From: Cervus elaphus
Taxonomy: Eukaryota > Chordata > Mammalia > Artiodactyla > Cervidae
Reading direction: 5' to 3'
NCBI RefSeq assembly: GCF_910594005.1
Contig: NC_057815.1
Coordinates: 66,354,052-66,418,051, forward strand
DNA: 64,000 nucleotides
The notes beneath the pieces are model-generated. The model was not told the origin of the DNA. It saw only the letters and a list, made by a program, of their open reading frames with translations, and searched no databases. Shown here one piece after another: positions 55,358-64,000 of this stretch; positions within the stretch are counted from its first letter, which is position 1; every line of letters starts with the position of its first letter. Both the position numbers and the translations under genes were made by a program.

Positions 55358-55514
55358 CTAAAAGCACAAATAAAAATAAAAATTCATTACTGAAAATATA
55401 ACAACAATTTTATGCAAAGTTATCAACATACCCTCAAACACTGTTTCACAAGCTGTGTTGAGGGAAGGCACAATATGTCAATGATCTACGTATCTAAGAA
55501 TACCACTGACACCA

Positions 55515-55795
55515 TAGACATTCAAATCCTAGCTCCACCACTTATTAGCTGTATGACCTTGGTCAAGTCACTTGACTTCTCTGTGCCTCAGGTTGCTATT
55601 TGGTAAAATGGGTATAGTAATAGTATCTAACTCAAAGGGATAATGTAAAATTTAGTAAAGGACAATATATAAAGTGCTCAAAATAGTGTCTAGCACAGAG
55701 TAAAAGACAGGTGTGACTATAGTGTGTGTGTGCATGTTAGCTACTGCCATCAGTATGGCTAGTGCATAGTAGGTATAAAAATGTTTACTGAATAT
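55515..55795 (-). mobile_element. MIR SINE, reverse orientation
   Basis: Well-preserved reversed MIR: 'aaatcctagctccaccacttattagctgtatgaccttggtcaagtcacttgac', 'ctctgtgcctcagg', 'gtaaaatgggtatagtaatag', 'gtctagcacagagtaa'. Confidence 0.88.
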
Positions 55796-55999
55796 AATAA
55801 CATAGAGGGAAGCACAGAAAACAAGGTAAAAATAAAATTTTGATCAGTTTCTCAACATGAAATAGTCAAATCATTTCCTTCACTCTAGTCTTTTATAAGA
55901 GTCAACAAAGTACAAGAGCACTACATGTTATAGTATGATGAGAGCCTTTCTCACACATGTATTATATTTCACAGATTTAACAGTAAACAATTTTGACAA

Positions 56000-56157
56000 G
56001 TTGCTCTGTCCATGGGATTCTCCAGGCATGAATACTGGAGTGGGTTGCCATGCCCTTCTCCAAGGGATCTTCCCGACCCAGGAATCGAACACGCATCTCT
56101 TGTATCTCCTGCATTGGCAGGTGAATTCTTTACCACTACCATCACAAGGGAAGCCCC
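56000..56157 (-). mobile_element. Bov-tA SINE, 3'-truncated, reverse orientation
   Basis: 'ctctgtccatgggattctccaggcatg', 'aatactggagtgggttgcc', then the reversed head 'accatcacaagggaagcccc'. Confidence 0.9.
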
Positions 56158-56250
56158 ATTTTATGATATTATTATTCATTTTTTAAGTAGTTAGCAGTAT
56201 TTTCTTCTATCTTAACAGTACACGAAGTAACAGTGTACCTTACAAACCAC

Positions 56251-56453
56251 TGCTAGTGGTAAAGAATCTGCCTGCAATGCAGGAGACCCAGTTTCGATCT
56301 CTGGGTCAGGAAGATCCCCTGGCGAAGGGAATGGCTACCCATTCCAGTGTTCTTGCCTGGAGAATTCCATGGGCAGAGAGGATCCTGGTGGGCTACTACA
56401 GTCCATGGGGTCGCAAAGTCAGATTTGACTGAGCAACTTTTCACTTTCACTTT
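56251..56453 (+). mobile_element. Bov-tA SINE with target-site duplication
   Basis: Starts within the tRNA head ('tgctagtggtaaagaatctgcc') and ends 'ctgagcaacttttcactttcactt'. The 11-bp word ttacaaaccac is perfect on both sides (56240-56250 and 56454-56464). Confidence 0.93.
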
Positions 56454-56531
56454 TTACAAACCACAGGCAAGGTAGAGTCAATGAAACATGATAACATTAA
56501 CAATTTACCTTGAATATACTGAATTTAACTG

Positions 56532-56668
56532 GAGGAGGGCATGGCACCCACTCCACTATTCTTCCCTGGAGAATCCCATAAACAGAAGACCTTGGTGGGC
56601 TACAGTGCACAGGGTCACAAAGAGCTGGACATGACTGAAGCAACTTAGCACACATGCATGCATGCATA
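56532..56668 (+). mobile_element. Bov-A SINE monomer with (catg)n end
   Basis: 'ggaggagggcatggcacccactccac', 'ctggagaatcccataaacag', 'gctggacatgactgaagcaacttagc', followed by catgcatgcatgcat. Confidence 0.88.
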
Positions 56669-56924
56669 CTGGGTTTAAAGGCTTTTCTGTGAGGTGTCAG
56701 GTATCTGTGTTCTTAAAAACACTTCAATAAGGCAGAGATATCAGAGTAAAAAGTGAAAAATATAAATAAGAGAGCTGGAATAGAAAAAAAGCAATAAAAC
56801 AAAACTCATTTTAATAATTATTTAAATTTATCAACATAACTATTCATCTCATATAAAAAATAAAACTATTTAAGATTTTGCTACATTTGTTTTGGATGAA
56901 TAACTATTATTTAAATTTAAAAAG

Positions 56925-57265
56925 GAAGGAAATTCTGACATACACAACAACACAAATGAACTGTGAGATCTCTGAGATCATTATGCTGAGTGAAATAAAT
57001 CAGTCACAAGAAGACAAATACTGTATGTTACCATTTATATAAGATTTGACTTAGAGCAGTCAAAATCACATGGACACAAAGTAGAATGGTAGTTTCCAGG
57101 AGCTAAGAAAAGGGGATAAAGTACTTATTACTTAATAGGCACAGAGTTTCAGTTTTGCAAGATGCAAAGAGTTCTGAAGATGGATGGTCGTAGCAGTGGA
57201 ACAAAATGAATGTACTTAATAGCACTAAACTATACACTTATAAACGGTTAAGAAAACAAATTTTC
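56925..57265 (+). mobile_element. Old L1 3' end
   Basis: 'attatgctgagtgaaataaatcagtcacaagaagacaaatac', 'agaatggtagtttccaggagctaagaaaagg', 'actaaactatacacttataaacggttaag'. Confidence 0.82.
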
Positions 57266-57277
57266 TATGGACTTTAC

Positions 57278-57902
57278 CATAGGGGAAACAGTGGAAACAG
57301 TGGCTGACTTTATTTTTCTGGGCTCCAAAATCACTGCAGATGGTGACTGCAGCCATGAAATTAAAAGACACTTACTCCTTGGAAGGAAAGTTATGACCAA
57401 TCTAGACAGCATATTAAAAAGCAGAAACATTACTTTGTCAACAAAGGTCCATCTAGTCAAGGCTATGGTTTTTCCAGTGGTCATGTATGGATGTGAGAGT
57501 TGGACTGTGAAGAAAGCTGAGCACCAAAGAATTGATGCTTTTGTACTGTGCTGTTGGAGAAGACTCTTGAGAGTCCCTTGGACTGCAAGGAGATCCAACC
57601 AGTCCATCCTAAAGGAGATCAGTCCTGGGTTTTCATTGGAAGGACTGATGCTGAAGCTGAAACTCCAATACTTTGGCCACCTGATGTGAAGAGCTGACTC
57701 ATTTGAAAAGACTTGATGCTGGGAAAGATTGAGGGCAGGAGAAGGGGATGACAGAGGAAGAGATAGTTGGATGGTATCACCGACTTGATGGACATGGGTT
57801 TGGGTAGACCCTGGCAGTTGGTGATGGATAGGGAGGCCTGGTGTGCTGTGGTTCATGGGGTCGCAAAGAGTTGGACATGACTGAATGAATGAACTGAACT
57901 GA
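57278..57902 (+). mobile_element. BovB 3' fragment, well preserved
   Basis: Starts in 'ggggaaacagtggaaacagtggctgactt'. The frame 57267-57689 is open through the BovB C-terminal domain: F-L-G-S-K-I-T-A-D-G-D-C-S-H-E-I-K, then V-M-Y-G-C-E-S-W-T-V-K-K-A and W-R-R-L-L-R-V-P-W-T-A-R-R. It ends 'gactgaatgaatgaactgaactg'. 5'-truncated, so it has no RT core. Confidence 0.94.
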
Positions 57903-58014
57903 AAGCAAGAGAATAGACCAAAAAAATCTTCTGATAATCTTCATATAAGACGTAAAGGCATTTGTTAAAAGTCAACATCAGTTTCTCATAAAATCTCTTT
58001 TAAAATATTAATGG

Positions 58015-58700
58015 CTGCTGTTATTAAAAGATGAACAAAAACAAGTGCCAGCAAGGACTTAGAGAACTGAAAAGTCTCATACAGTGCTTATAGTAATGTA
58101 ACATGGTACACTTGTTTTAGAAAATAGTCTGTGAAGTGAGGAGGTCTTAGGAGGCCTCCAGATTTGCAATTGGTATCAGGAGTGAGAGTTGTCTGGGGAT
58201 TCCCTAACTCTGTAATTCATCACCAGGATAAGCAGAACACCTAAGAACATTCAATTTATTAATGGTGGTAGTAGAGATGGGACATCAAAACCATAATGAT
58301 GAATATTAAGAATAAACACACCCACCAGAATGGCTAAAATTAAAAAGACTGATAAGTATCAGTAAGGATAAAACGCAATGAAACTCTACATGTTGTTTGT
58401 GGGAATATAAAATGGTACAACCATTTTGAGGGAAAAGAAAAAAATATATTCTTATGTAACTAAACATCCATCTTGACGTATTTCTAATGCTAGAAATTTA
58501 CCAAGACAAATGATAACAAATGTCCACAAAAACACTTGACAAAAATATTTATAGCACTTTTATTCATAAATAGCCCCAAACAGGAAATTATACCAGTGGG
58601 ATAATAGGCCAACCAACAGTGATACATTCTTACAGTGGAATAAAACTGAGCAAGAAAAACAAATGAACTCTAAGATGATCACCACATTTCTACTACTCTG
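58015..58700 (+). mobile_element. Old L1 3' region with an LTR scrap inside
   Basis: 'aacaagtgccagcaaggacttag' (58041), 'cccaccagaatggctaaaattaaaaagactg' (58321), 'ggaatataaaatggtacaacc', 'agcacttttattcataaatagcccc'. Part 58132-58260 ('gatttgcaattggtatcaggagtgag') instead resembles the LTR type at 7600-8060. Confidence 0.65.
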
Positions 58701-59214
58701 AGTTACCTGACCTTTTATTTTACAAATGACAAAGCTGAACAATAACATCAGAATGTAAAAAAATCATTTGTTAGCACAGATAGAAAACAGGGGTAAGGGA
58801 ACTACTATTATTTATCAGGACACTGGTGACTCTTTCATAAAGAAAACTACAATTTGTCCTGGAATATAACAGCCGTTTTTAGAAATATTATTACCAAAAA
58901 TATGGCAATAGCATTAAAATGATGACTTGAGAATACAAAAAAAAAAGTTTATTTTGAACAAGGCAAGTAGAATGAACAACTGAAGCTATACAAATCTGAC
59001 AGAAAATTATTTTGCTCCTAATAAAAAACATTAATTCACCAACAACATTCATTGAGCATCTTCTGAATTTCAGGTATTCTACTAAATATGCACTGGGTAT
59101 GTAAAAATGAATGAGACATGGACTCTGTTCTCAAGGTATTTATTAGTATAAGATAAACAGGTGATGCCAAGATCCACAAATAATACAGGCAGAGAGTGAA
59201 AAGTAGAAAGTGTT
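58701..59214. other. Intronic sequence with an old repeat relic
   Basis: 59045-59165 ('attcattgagcatcttctgaatttcagg' and following) is a typical ancient mammalian repeat phrase. Nothing else assigned. Confidence 0.45.
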
Positions 59215-59400
59215 TTTATTTCTTATTAATTAGGTAACCTTGGGCAAGTTAATTTTCCTGATCATGTTTTAGTTTCCTATCATGAAATAGGAATAAAAAG
59301 AACATCTACCTCATATAGGATTATTAGGAGGATTAAATGAGTACATATTGGTAAAGCACTTAGACTTGGTACACAGCAAACACTAGAAAAGTATTTACTA
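59215..59400 (-). mobile_element. MIR SINE relic, reverse orientation
   Basis: 'ggtaaccttgggcaagttaattttcc', 'gtttcctatcatgaaataggaataa', 'acctcatataggattattaggaggattaaatgag', 'gcacttagacttggtacacagc'. Confidence 0.78.
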
Positions 59401-60284
59401 AGTGAAAATATCATACCCACAGTTTATAATTATGAAATTTAATCCAGTTAAAATATTAAATATGCAAAGCACTACCAAAAAATATATTTAAAGTACTTCT
59501 GGTCTTAAATAACGAAGTCAGAATCTCCCTTCTCCTCTCAGAAATTACCCAAAAGCAACAAATAGAATAAAAAACAAAATGCAAACGTGATCTCCAATAA
59601 AACTAGGAAACATGAAATGTAAGTGGAAGAGAGGCCTGAGGACAGACTATTAAATTGGAGAAAGAGGGTAGCATATAAGGCATGAGGTTCCAAAACTCAT
59701 GAAGATGCGGGGAGTACATTTCTTCAACAGCACTTCCTGAAGTATAAAATTTAAACCTCATTCCCAACAACAAGGACAAGGGACATAGGCTGGTGGAGGA
59801 AACTTTGCTGTTTAGTTTGAAGAAACAGAGGAGAAAGTATTAAATTAAAAATCACACAAACAATTTACACTGGCAGAAATTACACTGCTGGTGTAGTAGG
59901 AAAAAAAACAGTGAGATAGCCTGTACTATGTATGGTCCTGCAGTAGCCAATCTTCTCTGGCTGAGGAGAAATAAAACTACTCATACACTCAATCCTGGTA
60001 CAACGAAAACTACTGTAAATGTGAAACACTGTAGCTACTCTAAAAAGTTGGTATCCTAAAAAGTTGTACAGGAAAAACCCTCTTCATTCAAAAATAACCA
60101 CAAAGGGAGCAAGAATAGATCTATGCAAATACAAAATTTTAAGAAGAAGAAAAAAAGGCACAGGAAAAACAGAGTAGCTGAGAAACATTCATGAGAAAAA
60201 TGCTGCCATAGAGCAGATGAATTTTTAAAATTTAAAAACAAACAAAAAACCCCAGTGAGGCAAATACTGCTTCCAGATATGCTT
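59401..60284. other. Intronic sequence, unassigned
   Basis: A-rich and possibly an old half-L1 relic. No firm match was recognised and no exon is supported. Confidence 0.4.
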
Positions 60285-60870
60285 ATAGAATGTCAAAATC
60301 ACGAAAGAGTAGCAGTGGTGAAAGTGGCAGCCTGTCTTGTCCCTTTAGGAGGAAAGTTTTTTAGCCTTTCACCATTGAGTATAATGTTACTTGTGGATTT
60401 TTCATATGTGCCCTTTATCATATTAAGGAAGTTTCCTTCAATTCCTAGTTTACTGAGTGTTTTTATCATGAAAGGGTACTGAATTTTGTCAAATGCTTTT
60501 TCTGCCTCTACTGAAATGATCGTGTTTTTTTTCTCCTTCATTCTATTAATATGGGTATATTTCATTCCTTGAATTTTTTTATGTTGAACTTTTGCATTCC
60601 TGGAATCAGTTTTTCTTTGTCATAGTGTATAATCCTTCTAATGTGTTGCTGGACTCAGTTTGCTAGTATTTGTTAAGGATTTTTACATCAATGTTCATAT
60701 GGGATACTGATCTGTAGTTTCTTGTGATATCTTTGACTGGTTATCAAGGTAATAAGGACACCATAGAAAGAGTTAGGCGTGTTCCCTCATTTTCTGTTTT
60801 TTTTGAAGATTCTGAAAAGGACTGATGTTCTTTAACCAGTTCTTCGTTAACCATTAGGTAAAATTCAAGC
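60285..60870 (-). mobile_element. L1 ORF2 reverse-transcriptase fragment, reverse orientation
   Basis: The minus-strand frame 60565-60299 reads I-S-V-E-A-E-K-A-F-D-K-I-Q-Y-P-F-M, L-G-I-E-G-N-F-L-N-M-I-K-G and I-I-L-N-G-E-R-L. These are L1 RT blocks with the first catalytic Asp region altered to V-E-A-E-K-A-F-D. The rest is non-coding. Confidence 0.88.
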
Positions 60871-60899
60871 GTGAATTTTAGTCCTCCCACTCACAGCAG

Positions 60900-61098
60900 C
60901 ACATGACTACTAGAAAAACCACAGTCTTGACTGTAAGGAATTTTGTTGGCAAAGTGATGTCTCTGTTTTTAATATGTTATCTAGGTTTGCCACAGCTTTT
61001 CTTCCAAGGAGCATCTTTTAATTTCATGGCTGCAGTCACCGTCTACAGTGATTTTGGAGCCCAAGAAAAGAAAATCTGCCACTGCGTCCACTTTTCCC
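60900..61098 (-). mobile_element. BovB internal fragment, reverse orientation
   Basis: 'catgactactagaaaaaccacagtcttgactg', 'ggcaaagtgatgtctctgtttttaatatg', 'catggctgcagtcaccg', 'gattttggagccca'. Both ends are truncated. Confidence 0.9.
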
Positions 61099-61109
61099 CC
61101 TTTTAATTT

Positions 61110-61480
61110 GTATATCCATTCATTCCCCTGTTGAGTCTTTTCAAGTAAAACTTACATAAACTAAAATCACAAATTATATATATGTATATATATACATAAA
61201 ATGTGTGAGTTTTGACAAATACATACACCTGTGTAATCCAAATGCCCATCAATGTACATACAGAATGATAGCTATACTTTCATACTCCTTTCTTTCATAC
61301 TCCTTCATACTCAATTCCCCCACTTAACCCTGCAGAGGAAACCACTCACTGGTGGTTTCGTCTGTTCTAGACTTAATATAAACGGAATCATACAGCATGT
61401 ACTCTCTGGTTTCTTTCACTCACCGGTGTGTCTTTTATTCATACCACTGTACTGAGTAGTATATACGGAGTTTTCTTTTA
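61110..61480 (-). mobile_element. Old L1 3' region, reverse orientation
   Basis: 'gtgagttttgacaaatacatacacc', 'tctgttctagacttaatataaacggaatcatacagcatgtactctctgg', 'ccactgtactgagtagtatat'. It includes an AT microsatellite at 61173-61196. Confidence 0.6.
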
Positions 61481-61489
61481 CAGGTGGGA

Positions 61490-62270
61490 GAGAGGGCTTC
61501 TCTTTATTATTAATTCTACTTTTACTGCATTGGGATCAGAGAATATGGTGATAATTATAATGATGACATTAAACATTTCCTGAGCCTCAACCACTTGCAA
61601 GGCCCTGCTCTGAACAGTAATCCTCACAACTCTGAGCAGCACACTATTATCACCTCCATTTTATATATGAGAACACCAAAGCACAGACGTTAGGTAACTT
61701 ATCCAGGTCTCACGGCTAGGACAGAACCAGAATTTGGTCCCTGAGCCCCCTCTTAACCACGTACTATATAAAATGCATGTATAATTTCCATGGAATTTGT
61801 TGACACTTCTTTTATGAACTAATAATGATAGAATCAACTTCTGTGTTTGAAATGAATATATTCTGCATGTTAGACACAGAATCTATCAATATATATGTAA
61901 CTAAGCTTATTAATTATGGAATTTAAATACTCTATATACTTTTTAAAGTTTGTTTGATGCCAAAATCTCCCACTGTGACTACAGATTTGTCAGTTTCTCC
62001 TTACAATTTTGAAATTTGTGCTTCCTTCTGTTATTAAGTGAATAAATCTTCGTGCTTATTAGTTCTTTCAGGTGAATCCACTTAAGTATTTTTATTCCTA
62101 TTAATGATTAGACTTCAACTCTATTTTATCTAATAATGGAATGTCATGTCTCTTTAAAGTACTTTCCAGAATATTTTTATAGTTTTATATTCAATTTTTG
62201 GTATCATTAGGTTTTTTACATATGTCCCATGAGTATGTACCAATGGTGATTTTTAATTTTTAGATGAAAA
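61490..62270 (-). mobile_element. Old L1 ORF2 fragment, reverse, containing a MIR
   Basis: 'ctacttttactgcattgggatcagagaatatgg' and 'gatgccaaaatctcccactgtgactacagatttgtcagtttctcc' are reversed L1 ORF2 text. The MIR at 61560-61765 interrupts it. Confidence 0.6.
61560..61765 (+). mobile_element. MIR SINE
   Basis: 'aacatttcctgagcctcaaccacttgcaaggccctgctctgaac', 'aatcctcacaactctgagcagcac', 'cctccattttatatatgagaacaccaaagcacag', 'taacttatccaggtctcacggctagg', 'cctcttaaccacgtactata'. Nearly full length. Confidence 0.88.
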
Positions 62271-62396
62271 AAAGACAGAGTTAAAAAACAAACAACAAAT
62301 TGGAGGAAAGCATTTGCATTAATCAAGCAACCTAAAATATTAAAAACTCCTACAAAACTCCTAACATTCAAACAGAACATTAGATTAAGGACATGG

Positions 62397-62766
62397 TATG
62401 GTTTGAATGTTTATATCCTACCAAAATTCCTATGCTGGAATCTTAGTACCAATACTAGTGTGATGGTATTAGTCAGTGGGCCTTAGGAAGGTGCTTAAGT
62501 TATGAGAGTGGAATCCTCATGAAAAGAGTCAGTGCCTGTATAAAAGAGGCTCCAAAGAGATTCCCAGCTCTTCAGCCTTGCAAGGACACAGCAAGAAGAT
62601 GCCAGCTATAAACCAGAGAAAGGGCCCTCACAAAAGAACACAACCGTGTTGGTGCCTTGATCTTGACCTTACCAGCATCCAAAACTGTAAGCAATAAATT
62701 TTTGTTGTTTATAGCTACCCAATCTGTGGTATTTTTGTCAGAGCAGCCCCAATGGAGGAAGATAGC
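62397..62766 (+). mobile_element. MaLR-type (MLT1/MST-like) LTR
   Basis: Begins 'tatggtttgaatgtttatatcc', then 'gtgatggtattagtcagtgggcctt', 'cctcatgaaaagagtcagtgcctgtataaaagaggctcc', 'ggacacagcaagaagatgcc', 'gtgccttgatcttgaccttaccagc', 'aataaatttttgttgtttatagctaccc', and ends near 'gcagccccaatggaggaagatag'. The order matches a mammalian MaLR LTR, with a TATAAAA-like box near 62540 and AATAAA at 62694-62699. The exact subfamily is not fixed. Confidence 0.78.
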
Positions 62767-62799
62767 ACAGATGATTAACAAAAAACATAAAATAATGTA

Positions 62800-63180
62800 A
62801 AATAGTCCAATATGAAGGAAAAAACCCTGATCTTCCTAATAACCAAAGAAATCCAGATTCAAACAATAAGACTATTCTGCCTATAAGATGACCAATATTA
62901 GAACATCAGAATAATGATAATATATTGCTATTCCCACATCTGGAAATATCTATTGACAGTGGGGGTGGGGAGTAAGGAAAGGTAATATGGCAACAAGTAT
63001 AAATGATCATTTAAATAGTATATAATGTTTGATCCATTGATTCTGCTTCTACAAATTTATCCTAAAAAGATAGTTACATAAATATACAAGGATGTGAATA
63101 AGGATATCAATGACCATGCTACACTGCAAATTAGGTACTATATTGTAGTACAAGGTCTTTATGTAAACAAAGGAAAAGAA
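62800..63180 (+). mobile_element. Old L1 3' region
   Basis: 'tgatccattgattctgcttctacaaatttatcctaaaaagatagttacataaatatacaaggatgtg' matches a late ORF2 segment of ancient L1. Frames are lost. Confidence 0.6.
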
Positions 63181-63409
63181 AACTTTTAACAACAATTTTA
63201 AAAGCCACATTTTAAAAATTATTAAATATTCATTTGGCCAACGATGCCTCATTCAGTAACAAATACTTCTTCAGCATCTACATACCAGTCTTGCTCTCAA
63301 AAAGCCCACAGGATGGAGGTGAAAACTTACCAAAAAACAAAAAATAGAAAGACGGAAGATTAATATACCACATGACAGGTGTCTAACAGTGACAAGGAGG
63401 ATATATGGA

Positions 63410-63490
63410 TACATAAGAGCTGGTTCACTTCATGGTACAGCAGAAACTAACATAAGATTGTGAAGCAACTACAGCCAAATTTAGAAAAAT
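63410..63490 (+). mobile_element. Bovine-type L1 3'-end scrap
   Basis: 'gctggttcacttcatggtacagcagaaactaacataagattgtgaagcaactacagcc' matches the L1 tail. Confidence 0.65.
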
Positions 63491-64000
63491 GTATTGACAG
63501 AATTTGTTGAGATAAAAGTAAAGATATTACATGTGAGCCTTGCTCCGAAGAAGAGGGACAAGATTCCTCCCCATTGGTTACAGCTTCCTCAGGAAACTGA
63601 AATATTTACAGGAGTGATGTAGGCAGAGTCCTCATACCATGCAGTGGTCCTATAGTGAAGCCCACTCATTAAGACTTGCTCTCAACCTGGGGTGGGGGGT
63701 GGGGGGGTCATGTGTAAGAATTGGCCATTCAGTGATCTGAATATCCACAGTGGCTCACACTAACAAAGGAGAAACTGAGCCAAATAAGAGGGCTGAAATG
63801 ACTCTAGGGTGACTCCTAGAGGCGTTACGCTCACAAGTAGCACACTGATTTCTGTTTGAAACATTATTAGTTTTAAATCTATGTTTTTCAGCTATAAGGA
63901 AACCCCTCCCCTCAAGCTAATTATGACTTACAGAAATTTGGCAAATTATACCTTTGTAAGCAGAATTGAAACATTTATCTTTTTTCTCTACCTGATCCTT
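63491..64000. other. Intronic sequence with a G-run cluster
   Basis: Runs of 4, 6 and 7 G at 63689-63692, 63694-63699 and 63701-63707 are separated by single T bases. No exon was found up to the window edge. Confidence 0.6.

Noticed and set aside
63985..64000. Possible FCHSD2 exon donor at the right edge (minus-strand AAGGATCAG/GTAGAG)
   Set aside because: The residues before it (K-D-Q) do not match the segment expected before R-T-F-S-Q in FCHSD2, and only a few bases are visible.

Overview
The window is nuclear DNA of a ruminant (cattle, sheep, goat or a close relative). It is AT-rich, intron-like sequence filled with repeats found together only in ruminants: BovB (RTE) LINE fragments, tRNA-headed Bov-tA and Bov-A/Bov-A2 SINEs, CHR-type tRNA SINEs, bovine-type L1 3' ends, and older mammalian L1, MIR and LTR relics. 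The species cannot be fixed from the sequence.

Gene content. Two short exons on the minus strand, at 55312-55357 and 474-550, have canonical splice sites and compatible phases. Joined, they read through consecutive residues of the F-BAR domain start of FCHSD2 (F-BAR and double SH3 domains protein 2). The window is therefore mostly one intron of about 54.8 kb, plus about 8.6 kb of the preceding intron. At the left edge the first bases of a second, diverged copy of the 474-550 exon can be seen, with matching flank, which points to an old tandem exon duplication. A possible alternative terminal exon (52497-52920, minus) and the 3' end of an unidentified retro-pseudogene (about 3990-4640, minus) also lie in the intron.

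Layout. 0-5 kb: exon, unique intron, retro-pseudogene. 5-16 kb: L1, SINEs and four BovB pieces, including a SINE split by a BovB insertion with a target-site duplication. 16.9-23.8 kb: a decayed class I (gammaretrovirus-like) provirus with paired 440-bp LTRs, a 4-bp AAAT duplication, a tRNA-His-type primer site, two Gag zinc knuckles, and remnants of protease, RNase H, integrase and transmembrane Env; another LTR sits inside it. 24.3-24.6 kb: a solo LTR of the same family. 25-38.5 kb: BovB, Bov SINEs and a several-level nest of L1, Bov-A2 and BovB. 38.5-52 kb: CHR SINEs, MIRs, BovB and L1 with unique stretches between. 52-64 kb: the candidate terminal exon, the upstream FCHSD2 exon, more SINE, BovB and L1 pieces and a MaLR-type LTR.

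Apart from FCHSD2 there is no supported functional gene. The transposon and retroviral reading frames are broken. No CRISPR array, rRNA, operon or prokaryotic feature was seen. Boundaries of old repeats were judged by eye and may be off by tens of bases.
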